Shown: one piece after another, positions 36,548 through 47,105 of the stretch
Layout of the letters: every line of letters begins with the position of its first letter
How positions within the stretch are numbered: position 1 is the stretch's first letter
NCBI RefSeq assembly: GCF_004337985.1
Contig: NC_043742.1
Coordinates: 5,197,259-5,261,258 of the forward strand
DNA length: 64,000 nucleotides
Direction: 5' to 3'
DNA from: Pyricularia pennisetigena
Taxonomy: Eukaryota; Ascomycota; Sordariomycetes; Magnaporthales; Pyriculariaceae
The notes under the pieces: model-generated
Database searches by the model: none
Told to the model about the DNA's origin: nothing
What the model saw: the letters and a program-made list of their open reading frames with translations, nothing else
Position numbers and translations under genes: made by a program

Positions 36548-37092
36548 ATGAGGATCATGGTGACCCTCACGAGGATGTCTACGAGACAGGGGACAGTGAA
36601 GGCAAAGAGCAGAGTGGCACGCAAAACCCNNNNNNNNNNNNNNNNNNNNGCAAAAAGACCAAGATGAAGCTGATTCCGTGACTAAAGAGAAAAAGGTCAA
36701 GCGGGAGGAGCTTGAGAAGGTCACGACTTTGGTCTCGGCGTCTTGCACCTCCAGAACCCAGGGTGGGATGGTGCCGTGCCCGTTGATTCACTGCCTGCGT
36801 CCCCCCATGTCGTTCCATCCGGACCCTGAAGCGGTTGGAAAGCTGCTGCTTGAGCGCGGGAGCAAGTTCGAGCCGCATGCCGGACAGCGTTTTTGTTCAA
36901 TGCCGCGGTATCGCCCTCGACGACGCTTTCAAGTCGCGCATCCACGTGTCGCTGCGCTACGGCGACCTGCCCGCCTCCAGCCGCCTCCGCATCTGGCGCA
37001 ACTTTCTGGCCGCCGTCGACCGCGGCTACGAACGTCTCGCCGACGGGGACAACAACAACTTTTCAATACCCGGGCTTTTTGATATAATCTGA
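36548..37092 (+). pseudogene. Broken AAA ATPase (BCS1/DUF7025-like), N-terminal and SRH pieces
   Basis: A candidate start at 36548 is followed by acidic sequence, then a 20-base assembly gap (36630-36649). After the gap one frame (36651 to about 36896) gives a charged helix and QGGMVPCPLIHCLRPP, FHPDPEAVGKLLLERGSKFE, which resembles the N-terminal domain of fungal AAA ATPases. The frame then changes, and 36886-37090 encodes CRGIALDDAFKSRIHVSLRYGDL, RLRIWRNFLAAVDRG: the second region of homology that in intact relatives lies after the Walker A and B motifs. Those motifs and several hundred residues are absent, so an internal deletion plus frameshift is inferred. The true C-terminal exon lies inverted next door. 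Non-functional as an ATPase. Confidence 0.65.
36630..36649. other. Assembly gap (20 N)
   Basis: Twenty undetermined bases inside the AAA ATPase relic; true length unknown. Confidence 1.
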
Positions 37093-37102
37093 CCCGATAG
37101 CT

Positions 37103-37249
37103 CTATACCCTGCCCAGTCCTCCCCCGAAAGCCATCTGGATTTCCATGATCTGGCGCAGCTGGTCAAAATCCAGCTTCCGCCTCTTGTGAGCCGCGAGGC
37201 TCTTTGCCGTCCGGACGAAGTTATTGATCTGCCGACCGTTGATCTGTAA
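37103..37249 (-). pseudogene. Inverted C-terminal exon of an AAA ATPase
   Basis: On the minus strand a TTACAG acceptor-like junction (37249-37244) is followed by INGRQINNFVRTAKSLAAHK and RRKLDFDQLRQIMEIQMAF, then a stop at 37103. This matches the C-terminal end of BCS1-like fungal AAA ATPases (the NGRQIKN...AKSLA block). No upstream ATPase sequence is found on the minus strand, while the preceding part of the same kind of protein is on the plus strand ending at about 37092, ten bases away. The simplest reading is a local inversion of the last exon. The retained splice acceptor says the event was at DNA level. Confidence 0.65.
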
Positions 37250-37542
37250 TTTTGTTCTTGCATCGTTCAACTCACTATATATCCATGGTCAACAGCCCGT
37301 GATTGCAGGTCGATCAGGGCAACATTGGAAGAGAGCTAAATCTGTTATTCTGCAATTGCAATGAGACCTACCACTTACATGCGTCTTCTGGCTCAACCGG
37401 ACTTGCTGAGATTCACTGCAAGACAGATGATCATGCCGGGAAAACCTAACGGCCACAGCTCTCAAACCCACCTCCAGCCAGCCCAAGATATAATAAGTAA
37501 GTAGTCCGTGTTATTGTATTTGACGTCCATCTGTTTGTTCAT

Positions 37543-38688
37543 CTACAAAGCCGTGCCGGGCGGGTGAGCATAGTAAGGGGTTCCTAATCCTGGCTGGGCT
37601 CCAGGTAAAGCTTCAGTTGCAGCCTGTGCCGGTGTAGCAGGAGCCGGTGACGAAACCCTGCGCGATCCTGGCGTTGACAGCATCTGCAAATTGTGCCCAC
37701 GAACCGCTTCGTCGCCCGCCCGGTCTCTTGTTTTCCTGTCCCGGGGCCGCCTGTGTCGTAGGCACAGCCAGACAATGACGGCGGTCAGCACGGCGATGAT
37801 GAGCAGTCCACCGATGGCTGCCCCGGCTACGACGCCGGCAAGATTCGCCGTGTCTCTGTCGGCCGGCTCATTGCCGGTTGGATCCGCGGCGGTGGGGACA
37901 CTTCCACCGCTCGGCGTCGTGGAGGAGATGGCGCCTGTGAATGAGGACGACGAGCTTGTGCGTTCCGCGTCAATGACGAACTGGGGACGGTCGTTCATGT
38001 ACATTACCGTGCTGGTCTTTCCGCAGGCCAGCAGCGACCTCGCAGGAGGCTCCGTCCACAGATATGTCAGGCATGCCGGGTACTCGGCCGAAGAGCTACA
38101 GTGGGCAATAGTTGGGACCGAGTTAGCTGGGCAACTTCCAGTCTTCCAACAGGTAGGGGCACAGAAGGGAATCAGCAGGACCAACCAGCATCCAGTCAGA
38201 CCCCCCAGGCTGGTGCATTTGCCGAGCTGCTGGGCCTGGTAGTCGAGGCATACGGAATGTAGGACCGTCCAGGGGTACGAGTGGCAGGCAACAACGCCTT
38301 GGTCTGTGACGCACGACCATGGCTTGTCGCATGTGAGTGGCAGCGCTAGAAGAGATGGGTGCCATGTAGTCAGCTTGAGATTTGAAAACTGTGTTTCTTG
38401 GACGTGACTTGCTGTGTTTTTTTTTTTTTTATCTTCTTTTTTTCCACCCTCCACCCCCAGACTACCCGGGACCAATAACAAAGCCAACTCACATGAAGTT
38501 CCGTTAAACCACCCGCACGTCTGCGAGTTCAGCCAGGTGTTGTTTCGGCTGCTGGTCTCGTCCTGTTCTCCCAACGGATTTTGGAACGCAGTCACCCCGG
38601 CTGCGAGATCTGGAGCTGTCGTGGGGTTTGGGCTCGCATCAGTGACGTCGCTTGCACGCTGGGGCTGACAAGAATGTGAATGGTTCAT
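37543..38688 (-). CDS. Single-pass membrane protein with Cys-rich ectodomain
   Basis: Two exons read leftwards: 38688-38493 and 38345-37543, 332 residues. The splice (donor GTGAGT, acceptor CTAG) joins TCGWFNGTS to SLPLTCDKPWSCV, rebuilding the TCG..G....TC....C pattern of a Sordariomycete ectodomain family. About fifteen Cys precede a Ser/Thr-rich stalk, then a membrane helix (AGVVAGAAIGGLLIIAVLTA, about residues 225-250) with basic stop-transfer LRHRRPRDRK and a Pro/Ala-rich cytoplasmic tail. Such Mid2/Skg6-like topology suggests a wall or surface sensor, but no role is shown. Oddity: no signal peptide is visible at the chosen ATG. The frame is open upstream without ATG, so a first exon may be missing from the model. 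Confidence 0.7.
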   Translation of the reverse strand: MNHSHSCQPQRASDVTDASPNPTTAPDLAAGVTAFQNPLGEQDETSSRNNTWLNSQTCGWFNGTSCELALLLVPGSLGVEGGKKEDKKKKNTASHVQETQFSNLKLTTWHPSLLALPLTCDKPWSCVTDQGVVACHSYPWTVLHSVCLDYQAQQLGKCTSLGGLTGCWLVLLIPFCAPTCWKTGSCPANSVPTIAHCSSSAEYPACLTYLWTEPPARSLLACGKTSTVMYMNDRPQFVIDAERTSSSSSFTGAISSTTPSGGSVPTAADPTGNEPADRDTANLAGVVAGAAIGGLLIIAVLTAVIVWLCLRHRRPRDRKTRDRAGDEAVRGHNLQMLSTPGSRRVSSPAPATPAQAATEALPGAQPGLGTPYYAHPPGTAL

Positions 38689-39061
38689 TGGTTGATGCAG
38701 CAACAAGAACCATGAGAATACAGCTCAGGAGTTTATTGATTTCAAGGGTTTCGAGGAATAAAGATAAGAAAAAAAATACAAAAAGCCGTTGTTTGGCACA
38801 GAAACAGACTAGACAGATTTCCAAAGATGGGTTCTTATTTATGCAAACAGGAAACACTGATCAAGATTTGAATGTGTTACCACAGAGTTGATGTGACATA
38901 ACCCTTACAAACACGAGACTAGACAGTATCCCAAGCTCAATCACCGGCAGAACCGACATCAACAAACTCGCGGCATACCATGTACTAAAGCGGCAAACAC
39001 CAGCATAACAAGCAAACGACCCAAGGCTTTTCCAACCCCACAAAAGCTAGAGTACGCCTTT

Positions 39062-39709
39062 TCATACCGATTCGGCCCGTCTAGACTCGTGCCAGGCGTC
39101 CCAGTCTGGCTTTTTGAACCGCACCTTGTTCTCCTCAAACTTACCGGTCCCATCCGGCAGGACAATGTCCCAGCCAATGATGGCATTCCAGGGAATCCTG
39201 GAGTTGTACAACGGATACACGACATAGTGGAAATGGTCCAAGGGGAACGCTTTGATGCTCTCCTTGTATTTGGCATAGCCTCGCGTGAGCTGCCGTTTGA
39301 TGAAGCTCGCTTCGACGTAGTAAACGTAATATATCTGCTGTTTACGCTTGTATATCTGCCCCGAATTCCACCAGGCATGTGCTGGCTCGACATGGGTTGT
39401 TATCCACGGGTCGGCCGGGTCGGCTCGAGCGTGCCCTGTCTCCTCGGTCTCAAACCAGATGTGCCCGGAGTACGAGACGCCTGAGTTGGAGCGGCCGTCG
39501 GCGCGGCTACGTATGCCGTTGACCATGAAGACTTGAGGCGGGGTGAGGGGACTTCCTACGTAGACCCTATCGGGGAAGGTTGGAGCTGTGCCGCCTTGAA
39601 CACCGGCGCGTTGGGCAGCGACGCGGTTGCTGACGCCATCATTGGCAGCGAAACTGCCTGGTAGCGATGAAAGAACGGCCAGAGCGGCGACCAGGGCGAA
39701 GTTTAGCAT
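39062..39709 (-). CDS. Secreted protein resembling ADP-ribosyltransferase (enterotoxin-A-like) domain
   Basis: Intronless, 215 residues. A clear signal peptide (about 1-21) leads into a domain with the outline of fungal and bacterial enterotoxin-A-type mono-ADP-ribosyltransferases: an early beta strand with a VY pair soon after PDRVY, a central threonine pair after an aromatic, and a late IPWNAIIGW-type strand near the C-terminus. In active members the first strand carries an arginine that binds NAD; at the matching place here I see valine, and no obvious catalytic ExE pair, so activity is doubtful. Similar secreted proteins are common in plant- and insect-associated fungi as candidate effectors. 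The family call is weak; the secretion call is good. Confidence 0.5.
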   Translation of the reverse strand: MLNFALVAALAVLSSLPGSFAANDGVSNRVAAQRAGVQGGTAPTFPDRVYVGSPLTPPQVFMVNGIRSRADGRSNSGVSYSGHIWFETEETGHARADPADPWITTHVEPAHAWWNSGQIYKRKQQIYYVYYVEASFIKRQLTRGYAKYKESIKAFPLDHFHYVVYPLYNSRIPWNAIIGWDIVLPDGTGKFEENKVRFKKPDWDAWHESRRAESV

Positions 39710-41871
39710 TATTTCCGATTGTGTATTTGTATTACAGAAAAGATTTGAACTTGGATGTATTAGATTATTGTGCAATTAAGAAACAAGAACCGGCCAAAGC
39801 CAAAGATAAGGAAAAAATAAACATGGATGTTTGGATGGAAAGGAAATTAAAAAGGAAAGAAAAGACAAACAGAACAAGCCGAAATGCCAAAAGCAAACAA
39901 TTTATACTTTGGAGAGCTGCTGGGCAAACGAATAAAAGTCCCGGACTGAGCGAGGGTCAAGACTCGATTGATATTTGAAAATCCTTGTGGAAATGCTCAA
40001 AATGGTGCCAGTCTATTTAGAATAGAACATTAAAGTTGATATCAATTACAACTACGGATTAAACCATGCGCTATGTATCGACAAATTGTTCAGCTTTCTG
40101 GGAACGCCCTGTAGTAGCGTTTCTATTTTGGTCAAAAAAAAAGGCTGTTAGCTTAAAATATGTACCATCGGGGGACTCCGAATCCCGAATGGTAACTGCG
40201 TCGGACTTTTTTTTTTCTGAATTCAGTGCCTAATAAAAAGACTTAACAGCAATTAAATATCACTTGTCTTTTATTACCGAGCCAAACAAAGAAGTCCATC
40301 TAATTGTTAAACAACAAGGAAATCCATAATGGCATATGTACACCTACGGCTTTAACCGTATGTCTAGAAGCGTGGGGAAATTCACTCAGAGAATCGGAAT
40401 GTAATCTTATTTAATATAAGCAAAGGCTATTTCTGTTTACTGCTGAATCCACAACGGCTATGAGTAACATCTGTTCACAATGGCCATAGTTCTCTTCAAG
40501 GATGTGCTGTATCTAGCCTTAGTCATATCCCGGTATCAGGCCTTGACCGACGTTAAGCTTTTGAGCGTGAGAGCATTAGCATTTATGCAATTATAATTAT
40601 TCTTGTAGGACTTGAGCATAATCTCCCCAGAGAATAATAGAAGTCTTAGGGGTATGGACCAGCGCAAAGCGGAACAAAAACTTTAAATAAATCAAAGACT
40701 CATAACAGGGGCGTAGATATCTGAATACTTGTAGCTTTGTGTCTTTGAGTCTGTTCGGGATTAAGAGTCTTTTGTGTCTTGGCGTATCTCGGAAAAGGCG
40801 GGCTTGGCTTGGTTACCTTGCACCGTAGGGGTTTGATTCATGCTTGAAATTCAAAAAAAAAAAACCAAAAAAAAAAAAAAAACCAAAAGGTATATCGATG
40901 AGATTATACCCCAAGTAGGATCTGTTTTCAAGCGTCAAGACAAAACACAACCCTTGTTCCAAGTCCCTTGAGTAAGTTGAGTTATTGTCTCTAGCTGGAC
41001 ACGTTGTGAATCTCAAAATGGGGTCGACAAGTATAGGTTAAGAATTGTAACTTTAGCGCTGCCCATAGTTTAAGTTTTTCTCAAAGGCTCAGATCAATCA
41101 ACAAGTATTGGAAAAAGCTTTTTTTAAACACCAGGAGACCAAACGACCTTTATTAAATTACTTTCTATACCGGATTGATAACGGTTCAACCCTCTGTCTA
41201 GTATAGTCATGACTGAGAGCCTGGACAGCTAATAAACCAAAACTACAGCACTGCTCAATATGTACAGAGGCTCACTTGATAATACTACTACAAACAGAGA
41301 AAGAGCTTGCTTTATCGCTCAAACCCACATGGCGGAGGAGAAGAAAATAAAATCAAAGACTTTGACAATCCACCTAGTATAATCACAAAGCACTTGAAGC
41401 CAAACTTAATACATAGTTTGATTTTCGAAAGCTGTCGGGATAGTAAAAGCCATCAACATGCTTTTTTTTTAGCTTGCAGTATATGCTTATCTTTTCCGCC
41501 AAGGCCTTCTTCCCAAGGCTCCCTCGTCACCTCCGTATAATGCCAAAGCGTTCAAGACTCTGTTTTCCTCTTCCAGCGAACAGCGGGACTTTCACCTCTC
41601 CGATGGACCTGTCACACAGAGTCGTAGAGTTGCGGCACCAAGAAGTTTATTTACATCCCACAACGATTGCCCAGATTGCAAGGATGGGCGAGGCAGCTAA
41701 TAAAAGCCTGCCAGTGTTTGATGCATAGAAAAAAAAACGTCGATCAATCATGATGAGTAGTCTGATAGACAGTCTAAACGATAAATGCCGATAGAACAAT
41801 GCTATAGCCAAGGTGCAAGTGCGGCAATGATTGGCGGCTGGTGTACAGTTACAAAAAAAAAAAAAAAAAAA

Positions 41872-42615
41872 NNNNNNNNNNNNNNNNNNNNNNNNNNNNN
41901 NNNNNNNNNNNNNNNNNNNNNNNNNNNNNNNNNNNNNNNNNNNNNNNNNNNNNNNNNNNNNNNNNNNNNNNNNNNNNNNNNNNNNNNNNNNNNNNNNNNN
42001 NNNNNNNNNNNNNNNNNNNNNNNNNNNNNNNNNNNNNNNNNNNNNNNNNNNNNNNNNNNNNNNNNNNNNNNNNNNNNNNNNNNNNNNNNNNNNNNNNNNN
42101 NNNNNNNNNNNNNNNNNNNNNNNNNNNNNNNNNNNNNNNNNNNNNNNNNNNNNNNNNNNNNNNNNNNNNNNNNNNNNNNNNNNNNNNNNNNNNNNNNNNN
42201 NNNNNNNNNNNNNNNNNNNNNNNNNNNNNNNNNNNNNNNNNNNNNNNNNNNNNNNNNNNNNNNNNNNNNNNNNNNNNNNNNNNNNNNNNNNNNNNNNNNN
42301 NNNNNNNNNNNNNNNNNNNNNNNNNNNNNNNNNNNNNNNNNNNNNNNNNNNNNNNNNNNNNNNNNNNNNNNNNNNNNNNNNNNNNNNNNNNNNNNNNNNN
42401 NNNNNNNNNNNNNNNNNNNNNNNNNNNNNNNNNNNNNNNNNNNNNNNNNNNNNNNNNNNNNNNNNNNNNNNNNNNNNNNNNNNNNNNNNNNNNNNNNNNN
42501 NNNNNNNNNNNNNNNNNNNNNNNNNNNNNNNNNNNNNNNNNNNNNNNNNNNNNNNNNNNNNNNNNNNNNNNNNNNNNNNNNNNNNNNNNNNNNNNNNNNN
42601 NNNNNNNNNNNNNNN
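41872..42615. other. Assembly gap (744 N)
   Basis: Undetermined bases. All long open frames crossing it are artefacts. Confidence 1.
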
Positions 42616-43128
42616 CCACTATATTTGCAACGAAACCGCAGGGGTGTGGATTCCCACCCCCGAGAGCGCTCTTGACAGCCAGTTGTTCCCAACATAGGAG
42701 CATCAAGCTATTTTTTCCCACCTGCCAAGACTGTTTGCTTCCCCCTTGCTTCCCGTTGTTTTCGGCGTGGGGAATAAAAAAAAGGTGGCTATGGTGACAA
42801 ATTTTGTGGAAATCCTTGGTCACGACATAGCACCTGCCACAAGGGGCGCCCCCGGATATGCAGCCATTGCGAGTTTGTTAACACTATTTGCTGCTAACCT
42901 GGCGGAGATCATTATGGCTTTTGCCAATATAGGCGTACTATGTTTGTAACTGGATGGATGCTTGATTCAAGTCCAAGGACCTCTGTTGATGGCATCACCA
43001 AAAGACAAACCATGTTAAATACGGAACCGTATCTCCCTCTCTGACCGTCTTGGTTCTCTCTCCACCCCAGACTACTCTCGAGTCTTCAATCCTAATCACC
43101 TTTTCTTTTTCTCCTTTCTCCCTAATTA

Positions 43129-43162
43129 CTCACTCACTCACTCACTCATTCACTCATTCACT
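43129..43162. repeat. (ACTC)n tandem repeat in leader
   Basis: About eight units of ACTC/ATTC, followed by long T-rich runs, within the likely 5' UTR of the gene at 43261. Confidence 0.85.
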
Positions 43163-43260
43163 CTTTAGTCTCTTTTTCTTTTTTTCTTTTTTTTTCCTCT
43201 TGCTTTTTTTTTTTTTCTGTCTTAGACACGCAAAAAAAAAAAACAGAACCAAATTTCAAG

Positions 43261-43959
43261 ATGCGTTCTACCTCCATCATCCTCCTCGCCACAGCCGCCC
43301 TGGCACCCTTCGTGGCCGGCACGGAGCTCAAGATCGACAGCAAGGACGTGCCGTCAGCCTGCGCGGAGACCTGCTCCGACATCCAGGAGCTGACCGAGAT
43401 GTGCTACAACAAGCGGGACAAGAACAACAGCGACAAGAGCGAGGCGGCCTGCGTGTGCCCCAGCAAGGAGTTCGACGTCGCGTCGGCCGCCATCGCCTGC
43501 CAAAAGTGCTTCGCCGCGCAAAAGGCCAGCAACGACCAGCGCGAGAACATTGACCGCGTCGTGCGCACCTGCAACTTCTCCGACAGCGGCAACAACAACA
43601 ACAACAAGACAACGCCGACGCTGCAGCAGTCCAACAACAAGGCCTCGTCGCCCCCGGGTCTGATGCCCACGCTGCCGCCCGCCCTGGCCTCCAGCTGCAT
43701 CCCCGTCACCGTCACCGTCACCGTCAGCATGGGCGGCAACTACACCGGTCTCATCAGGCCCACCGTGTCCCCCAGCAAGCCCGGCACCCCCACCCCCACC
43801 AGGCCCCCGACCACCCCGACCCCCGCCAGGCCCTCCGGCACCCTCCCTGCTGGAAACGCCACCAGGCCCGGCACCCCCATCCCCACCGCCGCTGCCTCGT
43901 CCGTCAACCCTGGCTTCCAGCTCGCCGCTCTCGCCGCTTTCGTCTACCTGCTTGCCTGA
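43261..43959 (+). CDS. CAP22-like GPI-anchored Cys-rich surface protein
   Basis: Intronless, 232 residues, C-ended codons. A signal peptide (about 1-20) precedes a ~85-residue domain with Cys pairs in CAETC, ACVCP and CQKCF plus single Cys, eight in total, then a Thr/Pro/Asn-rich stalk with repeated PTP units and a hydrophobic end like a GPI signal. The pattern matches the CAP22 family first described from Colletotrichum appressoria and found in related fungi. CAP22 proteins sit in the wall or outer membrane leaflet. The Cys spacing differs from the CFEM consensus, so CFEM function should not be assumed. Confidence 0.8.
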   Translation: MRSTSIILLATAALAPFVAGTELKIDSKDVPSACAETCSDIQELTEMCYNKRDKNNSDKSEAACVCPSKEFDVASAAIACQKCFAAQKASNDQRENIDRVVRTCNFSDSGNNNNNKTTPTLQQSNNKASSPPGLMPTLPPALASSCIPVTVTVTVSMGGNYTGLIRPTVSPSKPGTPTPTRPPTTPTPARPSGTLPAGNATRPGTPIPTAAASSVNPGFQLAALAAFVYLLA

Positions 43960-44627
43960 TTTTGCTGCTAGGATGGGAGGAGGACGTGGTGTTCCTTGGC
44001 TCTTAGGGTTTCTTTCTACTTTTTATTTCTTTGGGTTTTCTTTGATTTCTTTGATTTCTTGATCTCTTGATTTTTCAAATTTTATATTCTCTTCTCTTTC
44101 CCCCCTTTTTTTTTGTGATTTCCTTTTCTACTTTTTTGGTCCTTTTTTTTTTGCTTGTAGGTCGAGCATTTGGCAGGCATACCAGTGGCGTAATGGTTTT
44201 TCTTTTTCTTCCTTTTTCTCGGTTGGTCGGGGATTTGAGGATCTTTTCTTCACTGCTTCGGAACAGTATATATGATGCCTGGCAACGACTCGCCTCTTCA
44301 TGTATGTATTGAATGATTTATGTTTCTAAAAAAAATACAAGCTGGATTCTCCACATCTCTACCGTGCAGAAAAAAAGTAAAAAGAAAACAAAAAGTTCCT
44401 GATGCCTGTCAAAATGACTAGCATGTGTCAAAAGAATGACTCTTAAATCTCCCTCCCTTTTTATTTTTTTTTAGACGCCTGGCAATAGCCCCCAAGATCC
44501 TGGTATAATAAACACATGATGCGTGGAACATGGTAGGCCCCAACACAGAATATCAAATAATCAGTAAGAAACAGAATGACGTGCGCTGTCCAGCTGTCTC
44601 CCTCTCTCTCTCTCTCTACCCACACAT
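43960..44627. other. Convergent 3' spacer, T-rich
   Basis: Between the CAP22-like gene and homoaconitase. T-rich runs and a (CT)n stretch at 44601-44617. No gene seen. Confidence 0.45.
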
Positions 44628-47105
44628 CTAAGCCTCGATTTGGCTCTTGACCCACTTCTCTAGTCCACCCCTGGCAATGATCTCCTGGACGTTGGGAGGC
44701 AGCTCGCCAACCTTCTGGCTCCACGTCTCACCACCACTGCCTTCGGTAACGGTAACCTTGCTCCTCCTGACATCCCAGACGAATGTCCAACCCGTCCGGC
44801 GAGTAAGCGCTTTGCTCTCCTCGCCCTGCCCCTTGCCGCCAAACGTCTCGCGCAGCCTCTGAACCAGCCTCGGGACCTCGACGCCCATGAGCGCATTGTT
44901 GATGCTGTTGCGGCTGAAGATGTTGCCGAAGCTGCCCGCAACCACGAGCGGGATGCGCTTGGCCAGGATTGCCGTGGCCGCCTGCTCACGGGAACTGCCG
45001 CAGCCAAAGTTGAAACCCGCCACCAGCACGTCACCCTCCCGCGCAACCTTGCCAAAGTCCTTGTCGTAGTTCTCCATGCACACCTCGGCCATCTTCTCGG
45101 TCGAAACGTTGTCTTGGTATGTGTACTTGCCAGGGTAGATTCCATCCGTATTGATGTTGTCCGCATCGCAGAACACGATTTCGCCCTCGACTCGCTCGGG
45201 GAACCCAGGTAGAATCTCGGTGAGGGCCTCCTCCTCCGCGCTCTCGGCCTGTTGTGATGAGCCACCCAAGTTCTGCTCAGCGTCGGAAATCATGCTTTCC
45301 GCTTCTCCGAGCAGCTTGGCCAGTGCCTCTTCTATGCTGACCGCCTTGTCATGGACTGCATCACCGTTGCCCTCGCCGATAATCACCTTTTCCACGCCCT
45401 CAGGCTTCTGGTACCAGCCAGGGCCCGCAATCTTGCCCTGGAGAGCGCTAGCGGCTACGACTTCCGGGCTGGCAAGGTAGGCCTTGGCGTCCGTCGACCC
45501 CATCCGACCCTTGAAGTTGCGGTTGCTCGCGCTGATTCCCACCTCGCCGGGCTCCAAAAGACCCGTGCCTAGTCCAATGCACGGTCCGCAGCCGGCGGGA
45601 AGGGCCTGGGCGCCCGCATCTAGCAGCACCTTCCAGTCGCCGGCCTCTTCGGCGGCGGCCTGCTCAAGGGTAGAGGCGGCTCCGATGTAAAAGTTGACCC
45701 CAGGCGCAACGACTGCGGGCTTGCCATCCTTGGAAGCCTCCTTGAAAACTCTGGCCGCCGCAGCGATATCAGACGCTCGGGAGTTTGTGCACGAGACAAG
45801 GTAGGCCTTGTTGACTTTGATATCCTTAGCCTCGAGGTCCTTGAGGGGTGTAGCGACCTTGACTGAGTTGGGTCCGGCAACAAAGGGGGCGAGTGTCGAC
45901 AGGTTCAGATAAAGAGACTTGGCATATTTCGCTCCTGGGTCGGCCCTCAGCTGGTTCTGGATGAGCTCTGCGATTTTCTCGTGTGTGAAAACGTCCCGGC
46001 CGCCTCCAAACATGGCAGCAGTGGTCGCCTTGCCGCGGAGCCACCCTTGAAGGACTGAATCGATCGGGAAGAGCCCAGCGAGGGCCCCCCACTCTGTGGT
46101 CATGTTTGCGATGGCGAGACGGTCGTCCACGGGGATGCTGCGCATCGTCTCCTCCGAGCCGGTGAACTCAATCGCATGATTTAGCACCTCGTCATTGTTG
46201 AACAGACCGCAAAGTGCAACGATGACATCCTTTCCCGTGACACCAGGGGGTAGCACACCCGTAAAAGTCACCTTGGCGATAGGGGGGATCTGCCACCACC
46301 TGCCCACGTGTCTCCGTAGTCAGTGCTCCGTTTCTGTGATGGCTTGTGATATCTTGATGCAGCCCAACTTACGTTTTCCCGGTAGCCCAGATGGAGGCGG
46401 CGTCAGTACGAACCATGGGCGTACCGAGACAGCCAACACCTCCGTACATGTTGCTGTGGCTGTCCGACGCGACTGTGACCGTGCCCGGCCATGCGTAGCC
46501 CTCCTCAACCATGATCTGATGCCCAATGCCACGCCCCGCAGGGTAGAAGTCGACGCCGTGCGTCTTGGCAAACTCCTCAATCTGTCTGTACTTTTTCAGG
46601 TTGGACTCGCTCTTGTTCTGGACATCGTGGTCCAAGGTCATGACGACCTGCCTGTTGTCATGGATCTTGGAGGCTCCGATCGACATGAATTTGAGGGCGA
46701 CAGGCCACGAGTTGTCGTGCGTCATGCAGTGGTGCGGTGACAAGGTCACATAGTCGCCGGATTTGACCTTCTTTCCAGGAGCAAGGCCGACGGAGTACCT
46801 CTGAACAATCTTCTCGGTGAGGGTCTGGGGGCTCGACGGCGGTTTCTGGAGGGAGGAGAATAGGTCCGAGGATGTGTCTTGCAGCTGCGAGTGGAACGCG
46901 TTCTGCCGTACCCTGGAAGTCGAGCTGAGCGGCCTGAATCGTTGTGTGCGGCAGGCAATCGGTACAAGGCTGGGGAGCCTGCGACAGCCCCTCGTGGCGA
47001 TGAGCGCCAGGCTACGTCTCTATTCAAACAAAGTGTTGTCAGACACCAATACGGTGAAAGTTGGTGGCGCCGAAGTCGGAGCCAGTCACGTACCGCAGGA
47101 AGCAT
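44628..47105 (-). CDS. LYS4: Homoaconitase, mitochondrial
   Basis: Three exons read leftwards: 47105-47094, 47019-46373 and 46299-44628; 776 residues. It interconverts homoaconitate and homoisocitrate in alpha-aminoadipate lysine synthesis (EC 4.2.1.36). The N-terminus [15 protein letters not shown] is a typical matrix presequence. Then [28 protein letters not shown] and [11 protein letters not shown] follow. The [4Fe-4S] cysteines are Cys390 (LVSCTNSR), Cys457 and Cys460 (AGCGPCIG). The swivel domain has [12 protein letters not shown]. The intron after ATGK restores the TWWQIPP block. Exon 1 is only 12 nt, with a GTACGT donor. Length is normal for fungal Lys4, and nothing key is missing. Confidence 0.95.

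Larger units (their letters stand above)
39710..43260. other. AT-biased gene-poor region with large gap
   Basis: From about 39960 to the gap the DNA is AT-biased, with many stops in all frames, and no gene is supported. The 744-base gap begins straight after a poly-A run, and mixed sequence follows it. A decayed repeat or transposon is plausible but no terminal repeats or transposase were recognised. The last ~250 bases are the leader of the CAP22-like gene. Confidence 0.4.

Noticed and set aside
41785..42823. Several long open frames across the gap
   Set aside because: Nearly all of each frame is undetermined bases, so nothing supports them.
43261..43959. CFEM effector
   Set aside because: Eight cysteines are present but their spacing does not follow the CFEM consensus; CAP22-like fits better.
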